24,651 nucleotides of DNA from Candidatus Freyarchaeota archaeon (lineage in GTDB: Archaea; Asgardarchaeota; Jordiarchaeia; Jordiarchaeales; Jordiarchaeaceae): NCBI GenBank assembly GCA_030587365.1, contig JAUQZE010000010.1, positions 1 to 24,651 on the forward strand, given 5' to 3'. Positions 20,557-24,651 of the stretch are shown in pieces; the first letter of the stretch is position 1, and the number at the start of each line of letters is the position of its first letter. The notes under the pieces are model-generated. The model was not told the DNA's origin, did not search any database, and was given only the letters and a program-made list of their open reading frames with translations. A program made the translations under genes and the position numbers.

Positions 20557-22098
20557 TTAATAGATGATTTTTGTTCCTGTTCCTCCGTGCTGCGTGCATC
20601 TAATTCTTATTTCGGTCACTATGGGGTGCTGGGTAGCTACTCCTGAGGCTATGGCTATGCCGTTTGGCAGAAGCGGTATGCGTCCAATGTCATCCGTGCT
20701 TGAGTAGTCTAGGTAGGGTTTGAGGTATTCCAGGTCATAGTTTCCTTCTATGCGGAATATTATTTTTGTTCCACACTGGCTCAGGATGTCTTTGTCCAAT
20801 CCCGCGATTCTCTGACTGGTGATGCATAGTCCCAATCCGAACTTTCTCCCCTCGCGGGCTATTTTACGCATCTGTCTCCTGCTATAAGTGTTAGTTTCCT
20901 GGGGCGCGAAACGGTGGCTTTCCTCCACCACCACTAGCGCGGGCGGAATGACGCCTCTTTTTCGGGCTTGGAATATTTTTTGGAGCACGACTCCCGCAGT
21001 TATTCTTCTCACCCGTTCGTCCAGATCTTCACTCAAATCAATGATGCTTAGAACACCGGGTTTCACGATGTCGCTGGTGTTGAAGCCCTCTCCAAATATG
21101 CCCAGCTCTCTCAGAACCGTTATTCTCCTCACCGTGGAGAGGACCGTGTTTTTCTGGAACTTCCACTCCTCAGCCGCCTCCTCTACAGCCTCGGTCAGAG
21201 TTTCGGGGTCGTAGGATTGTTTCTCCCCACTCAGCCTCTTCATAGCTAGGAATAGAAGGTCGGATTGGACATCGCTCATTCCGCAGATTTCGCTTATGGC
21301 GTAGGCGTCCAAATCACTCATACTTATGGTAAGCTCGCTTCCACCGTTTTTGCCCGAGCCTTTGAGAAAATAGCTGACCGCCCTGTAGCCCTTAGGGGTA
21401 ATCCCAAACTCTTGGGAGCGCTCAACCTCCTCAGGATTCTTGTTCGGTTGCCTAAATGTGCTGTACTCTCCGTGGGGATCGATAACCAGTACCGGAAGAT
21501 TCTTCTCCAAGAGTTCCTCTATAAGCACCCCCACCGCGTAGGATTTTCCGCTCCCAGTGGCTCCCAATACCGCTACATGATGTCTAACCAGCTTCTCGGG
21601 ATCCAATAAAATCTTTATAGCGTTGTTTCCCCTCATCAAACCGATGTAGAGTCCATCGCTGGGCAACCCCAAAAATCGGTTGAGCAGTTTAGTATCCGCG
21701 CGGTAAACGATATCGCCAGGCTCAGGGGCATCCTCTGGAGGAAGTATTCTCCCGTTCTTCACTAGTCCCACCACTTTAACTCGCGCCACCCTCCACCTGC
21801 TGGACCTAGTGGGAAATCTTGAGTCTACCGTTATTCCACGGGTAATGTGGTACTTCACAAACTCGGGATCCGTGTAGTACTCGTTGTAAGCCTGGATGTT
21901 GGAGACCCGTCCTACGAGTACGCTGAGTCCCAGAGGCACCTCAACGTATTCTCCCACTTTTACCTCGGTTTCCTCCGCTATTTGAAAATTGAAATTCAGG
22001 TGGTTAGGAGTGTTCCCCTCACAGATGATGACTCCCAAATCCGACTTGTTTTCCCTCTTAGGGGTATGGTTTTCGTTTTCGCTAATCTTTTTTTGCAT
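20557..22098 (-). CDS. herA: HerA-like hexameric DNA-translocating ATPase
   Basis: A 513-residue HerA/FtsK-family ATPase. GTG 22119 is possible, but ATG 22098 is preferred because GGGAGGAG lies 6 nt before it. After an N-terminal tail comes a HAS-barrel-like beta region (VKVGEYVEVPLGLSVLVGRV), then the RecA fold: Walker A GATGSGKS at residues 179-186, LVIDPHGEYS, Walker B LVVVEESHRFAPQ at about 388-400, and TSQRIAGLDKDILSQCGTKI with sensor and finger residues. HerA works with the nuclease NurA in DNA end resection; HerA partners also act in antiviral systems. Here it follows the NurA-like gene with a 17-nt overlap. No Mre11/Rad50 gene is in the window. Confidence 0.9.
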   Translation of the reverse strand: MQKKISENENHTPKRENKSDLGVIICEGNTPNHLNFNFQIAEETEVKVGEYVEVPLGLSVLVGRVSNIQAYNEYYTDPEFVKYHITRGITVDSRFPTRSSRWRVARVKVVGLVKNGRILPPEDAPEPGDIVYRADTKLLNRFLGLPSDGLYIGLMRGNNAIKILLDPEKLVRHHVAVLGATGSGKSYAVGVLIEELLEKNLPVLVIDPHGEYSTFRQPNKNPEEVERSQEFGITPKGYRAVSYFLKGSGKNGGSELTISMSDLDAYAISEICGMSDVQSDLLFLAMKRLSGEKQSYDPETLTEAVEEAAEEWKFQKNTVLSTVRRITVLRELGIFGEGFNTSDIVKPGVLSIIDLSEDLDERVRRITAGVVLQKIFQARKRGVIPPALVVVEESHRFAPQETNTYSRRQMRKIAREGRKFGLGLCITSQRIAGLDKDILSQCGTKIIFRIEGNYDLEYLKPYLDYSSTDDIGRIPLLPNGIAIASGVATQHPIVTEIRIRCTQHGGTGTKIIY

Positions 22099-23548
22099 CC
22101 TCTTTTCTCCTCCCTGCACGTTTTAGGCGTCTCAGGTCTCGGGTTCTTTGAAGCTCATCCCACATACCCATTAGTCCAGTTTTAAGTGAACCCTTAACCG
22201 CTCTCATTAGCTGGTCCAGATTAACCACGGCTACGTTTTTCGCTGAGGAAACTATGCTGGGGCCTCCCTCGAATCGGGTTCTCAGTGGGATTGATGAGAG
22301 GCTGAAGGCTAGGTCTGCAATTTGTTTCTGATCCTCAATCGGGTTCTTCGAAACGAGCTCGTACTTGGTGACAAAGGGCTTCTTCATAACGTAGAACTCG
22401 TAATTATCCTCGGTGGGGGGCTTATCCTTCTCGTGTCCCCTATTTATCAGGCAGGTGGCGTCCCCGTCCTCCAAAACCATGGAGAGGAAATTCAGGTCGT
22501 TGGTGGAACCTAACTCTTGCCCCAAGACTCTACGGACTATTTTGAAGAAAAAGTTATCCATAGATATAGGCACTACACCCACCGGGATCACTCCACTGTT
22601 TTTCGCGGTTTCGAGAAATTTGTAGTATAGCTCGTGACACCGGTCTCTCAAACGCACAAGCTCCTTTGAGTAGACCATGAATCCGTGTGGAGCAAGCGAA
22701 CCCAGTTTGAAGTAAACCCGGAACTTGTCGCTGTGCTCCTCAATCATCTCCATCGCCAACCTATAGTGCTGAATCTCCCTCAGGTAGCGGGCGGCAATAC
22801 TCCTACCAGCTTCCAAAAGCTCCGGAAAATCAGTTGACATCTCAAAAAACGGCTCACCCTCCACGAACGGCTCAACCCCCCGATAAGAGTGGAGATCCGG
22901 AACATAGTGAGACAGGGACTTGCTCTGATCCAGAATGTTTTTGTCAAAAAAACCCAGATACGCTCCACTGCTCAGAGCAACCACGGAGAGAAGAGAAAAA
23001 TCGAGAAGCGTCCAATGCTCCAATCTATGAGCGGAAGCGGAGCCGCAAACAAAAACATTGTCCAAAACTAGGTCGCGCGCGTACTTTGGCAAAACTAGGG
23101 TTTCACCAAGCAAGCGGTCCACGTATTCTGTGTCCTCCACTCTAACCTTAGACAGTTTCTCTCTGACCTCGCTCCCCAGTATCTTGGGGAAATCTAGTTT
23201 TTCCAGAAGCCGACGAACCTTATCCGAAACCGAAACCAGTTCCGCCTGTGCCGCAACATCCTGACCCACAAAGTCCTCGACCAGTACAGCGGACTTGGGT
23301 TCAAAGAGTAGCTCGCTCGTCACATCGTCAATTCTGCTGGTATTCACCCGATACTTTCCCGCTCCCTCATAGGTTAAAACGTCCAGGTTTGAGAGGTCGT
23401 CAAGGTAGTCTTTAACTGCACGTTCGGTTAAATCCACTTTATCGGCTAGGGAGGCTACGTTTACCACTCCTTGCTCCGTGAATATTTCAAGGCAGGCGTT
23501 TAGAATGAGTGTCAGCCTTGCACGGTAGGTTGATCCAGTCCGCCCCAT
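22082..23548 (-). CDS. NurA-like nuclease with N-terminal winged helix
   Basis: A 488-residue protein from ATG 23548; a longer frame to 23656 would start above the promoter. Residues about 10-70 are a winged helix (CLEIFTEQGVVNVASLADKV, DLTERAVKDYLDDLSNLDVL). The remainder has the NurA layout: VFVCGSASAHRLEHWTLLDF where the D-G-S motif is expected, the later GVIPVGVVPISM and RFEGGPSIVSSAKNVAVVNL segments, and partnership with HerA. NurA digests DNA ends as HerA translocates. Residue 168 is Cys (TGC) where the first catalytic Asp is expected, so activity is in doubt. It is larger than usual NurA (about 330-400 aa) because of the winged helix. SD-like GGAGTG precedes the ATG. Confidence 0.72.
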   Translation of the reverse strand: MGRTGSTYRARLTLILNACLEIFTEQGVVNVASLADKVDLTERAVKDYLDDLSNLDVLTYEGAGKYRVNTSRIDDVTSELLFEPKSAVLVEDFVGQDVAAQAELVSVSDKVRRLLEKLDFPKILGSEVREKLSKVRVEDTEYVDRLLGETLVLPKYARDLVLDNVFVCGSASAHRLEHWTLLDFSLLSVVALSSGAYLGFFDKNILDQSKSLSHYVPDLHSYRGVEPFVEGEPFFEMSTDFPELLEAGRSIAARYLREIQHYRLAMEMIEEHSDKFRVYFKLGSLAPHGFMVYSKELVRLRDRCHELYYKFLETAKNSGVIPVGVVPISMDNFFFKIVRRVLGQELGSTNDLNFLSMVLEDGDATCLINRGHEKDKPPTEDNYEFYVMKKPFVTKYELVSKNPIEDQKQIADLAFSLSSIPLRTRFEGGPSIVSSAKNVAVVNLDQLMRAVKGSLKTGLMGMWDELQRTRDLRRLKRAGRRKEDAKKD

Positions 23549-23598
23549 CTTAATCACACTCCACTCTATATCCGAATCAGAAGTATATTTCAAATCTG

Positions 23599-23609
23599 TA
23601 TAATTATAT
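23599..23609 (-). promoter_or_regulatory. TATA box of the NurA-like/herA operon
   Basis: The minus strand reads GATATAATTATA here, a near-ideal archaeal TATA box. Transcription should start near 23578, giving about a 30-nt leader before ATG 23548 and excluding the longer frame that starts at 23656. Confidence 0.6.
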
Positions 23610-23999
23610 CCACAAAAGCAATATAAACACACCGACAACACAAAATAAACCTTCAAAAAACAAAAAACTCGGCGAACAAAAAACTCGTAACCATTATAAA
23701 AACAGTAGAAACTAAAAAATTAAATAAAAAACTAAAATAATAAAACCTGAACACCACATCATTTCCACCAGAAATTAAGGGGAGCCTAAAACAGCGAAAA
23801 AACCGCAAAACACCCCAAACGACAAAAAAACCAAGCAAAACCCACAAAAACCCTCTCAAAGAAAAAAATAGAATAAAAAAGCAAAAATCAAAAATATCAA
23901 AATCCAAAAAGCAGAAAACAGGTTTCCCAACGTCAAAATATCATAAAGAAAACATATTATATACCCAGATAAGCCGAAGAAGGCGTAAGCTCCATATGT
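23610..23999. other. A-rich tract with one doubtful hydrophobic frame
   Basis: The + strand is extremely A/C-rich with long A runs and almost no G/T. On the minus strand 23907-23653 is open for 84 codons from a TTG (MDFDIFDFCFFILFFSLRGF, LWVLLGFFVVWGVLRF and on), giving a Phe-rich membrane-like sequence, as T-rich DNA tends to. A TATA-like GTATATAATATG at 23963-23952 would suit it. No ribosome site is seen. It may be a real small membrane protein, or just biased DNA. Confidence 0.3.
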
Positions 24000-24651
24000 T
24001 CAATTTTCACTCCTGTGGTGTAATTTTTTGTTCTCTTCTATTATTTTCTTTAGTGTCTCTTTTGGGTCGCGGTTCACCCTCCTCCTGAACCTGTCGCCAG
24101 CCTTCCTCACCTCCCTCTCCCTCAGTACAGCAGTGTAGGTTTCGCGGCCAACGTGGACCATGGCCTCCCTCAGGGTTACCTCTATGCCCAGCGTCCCGAG
24201 GTGTCCGTCGAGGAAGTTGAAGAGGTAGACTGCGTCGGGAGCGTGGTAGAGAATCCATTCGTCCATGACATTACACCCGGTGATCCTGCGCCAGAGTCCC
24301 CGGAGTCTTTTCACAAAGTTCTCTAGGTCGTTGTTTGTCCTCGGTATCTTCGTCGGGTCATCGTAGCAGTGGAAGAGCCCCTCCCACGCGGATTCAATCT
24401 GCCCCACCACCTTCAGGTACCGCGCATCCCTTCTACCCCTTCTCTTAAAAAGGTTCATGCATCTCTTAACCCTGGCCTCTACCTCCGCCCTGGAGCCTCG
24501 GGATTCAAGAGCCTGTCTGAGTTTCTGGAAATCCCGGTAGTACTCCTTCAGCCTCTTAACGAGGCTCCTAATTCGGGCGTCGTTCACGACCTCGGCGAGG
24601 ATTCTCTCTATCTCAAGCAGGGCGCACCGGTATCCGTCTTCTAGTGTGTAG
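24000..24651 (-). CDS. Transposase, C-terminal part (runs off the right edge)
   Basis: The minus strand is open from the window edge to TGA at 24000, 216 codons. It starts YTLEDGYRCALLEIERILAE, includes KIPRTNNDLENFVKRLRGLW, RRITG, and ends ETLKKIIEENKKLHHRSEN. The T-N-N-x-x-E motif followed by basic residues is the C-terminal catalytic-Glu region of many DDE transposases. I cannot name the family, nor tell whether it is the same type as the N-terminal fragment at the left edge, since the two do not overlap. The DNA is distinctly richer in G+C than its neighbours, as expected of a recent arrival. Confidence 0.65.
   Translation of the reverse strand, partial: YTLEDGYRCALLEIERILAEVVNDARIRSLVKRLKEYYRDFQKLRQALESRGSRAEVEARVKRCMNLFKRRGRRDARYLKVVGQIESAWEGLFHCYDDPTKIPRTNNDLENFVKRLRGLWRRITGCNVMDEWILYHAPDAVYLFNFLDGHLGTLGIEVTLREAMVHVGRETYTAVLREREVRKAGDRFRRRVNRDPKETLKKIIEENKKLHHRSEN

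Noticed and set aside
23549..23656. 36-residue N-terminal extension of the NurA-like protein
   Set aside because: It spans the TATA box at 23599-23609 and would be upstream of transcription; ATG 23548 has a ribosome site.
1..24651. Composite transposon bounded by the two edge transposases
   Set aside because: Only the N-terminal part of one and the C-terminal part of the other are visible, and their ends share no repeat I can see.
1..24651. tRNA, rRNA or riboswitch genes
   Set aside because: No cloverleaf with CCA-adjacent stem, rRNA word or known riboswitch core was recognised in the gaps.

Overview
The window looks archaeal. Many genes begin at or next to the predicted transcription start about 26 nt below AT-rich TATA-like boxes (leaderless starts at 6242, 9612 and 18661/18664). 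Others use GGAGG-type ribosome sites with GTG or TTG starts. The content is typical of thermophilic archaea: HerA/NurA-like pair, very many VapBC, HEPN and MNT toxin-antitoxin genes, and a CRISPR repeat ending in ATTGAAAC. The exact lineage cannot be fixed from this sequence.

Layout. (1) 1-4746, CRISPR end: the start of a transposase gene on the minus strand abuts a cas1 gene that has lost its 5' third. Intact cas2, a leader and an 18-repeat array (17 spacers) follow. Next come a stand-alone CARF-domain gene and, overlapping it by GTGA, a PIN-nuclease gene. No interference genes are present. (2) 4747-8078: an OLD/RecF-like ATPase whose 3'-overlapping partner is reduced to its two ends, a relic of a second copy of the PIN gene, a membrane protein, a 59-aa winged-helix protein and a small orphan. 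(3) 8079-15462, toxin-antitoxin island: a 414-aa helical orphan, several vapBC pairs, a DUF2281/MazF-like pair with a truncated toxin, a three-gene operon ending in a HEPN protein, a vapBC pair whose toxin is split by a 109-bp MITE-like insertion with a 9-bp target duplication, and a HEPN/MNT pair with a nonsense codon in HEPN. (4) 15645-18664: a HEAT-repeat protein with a decayed 3' end and an AbiE-like regulator/nucleotidyltransferase pair with a probable operator. (5) 18665-20556: more broken vapBC material. (6) 20557-23548: a winged-helix NurA-like gene overlapping herA. (7) 24000-24651: the 3' end of a second transposase gene.

The region reads as a defence island in decay. By translation I find at least nine relic or broken genes. 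In most damaged toxin-antitoxin pairs the toxin or nuclease half is broken and the antitoxin half is kept. The best candidates for unfamiliar biology are the split CARF/PIN pair beside the CRISPR array, the three-gene HEPN operon, the 414-aa orphan (present once intact and once as a relic), and the NurA-like/HerA pair with an unusual Cys where the first catalytic Asp is expected.
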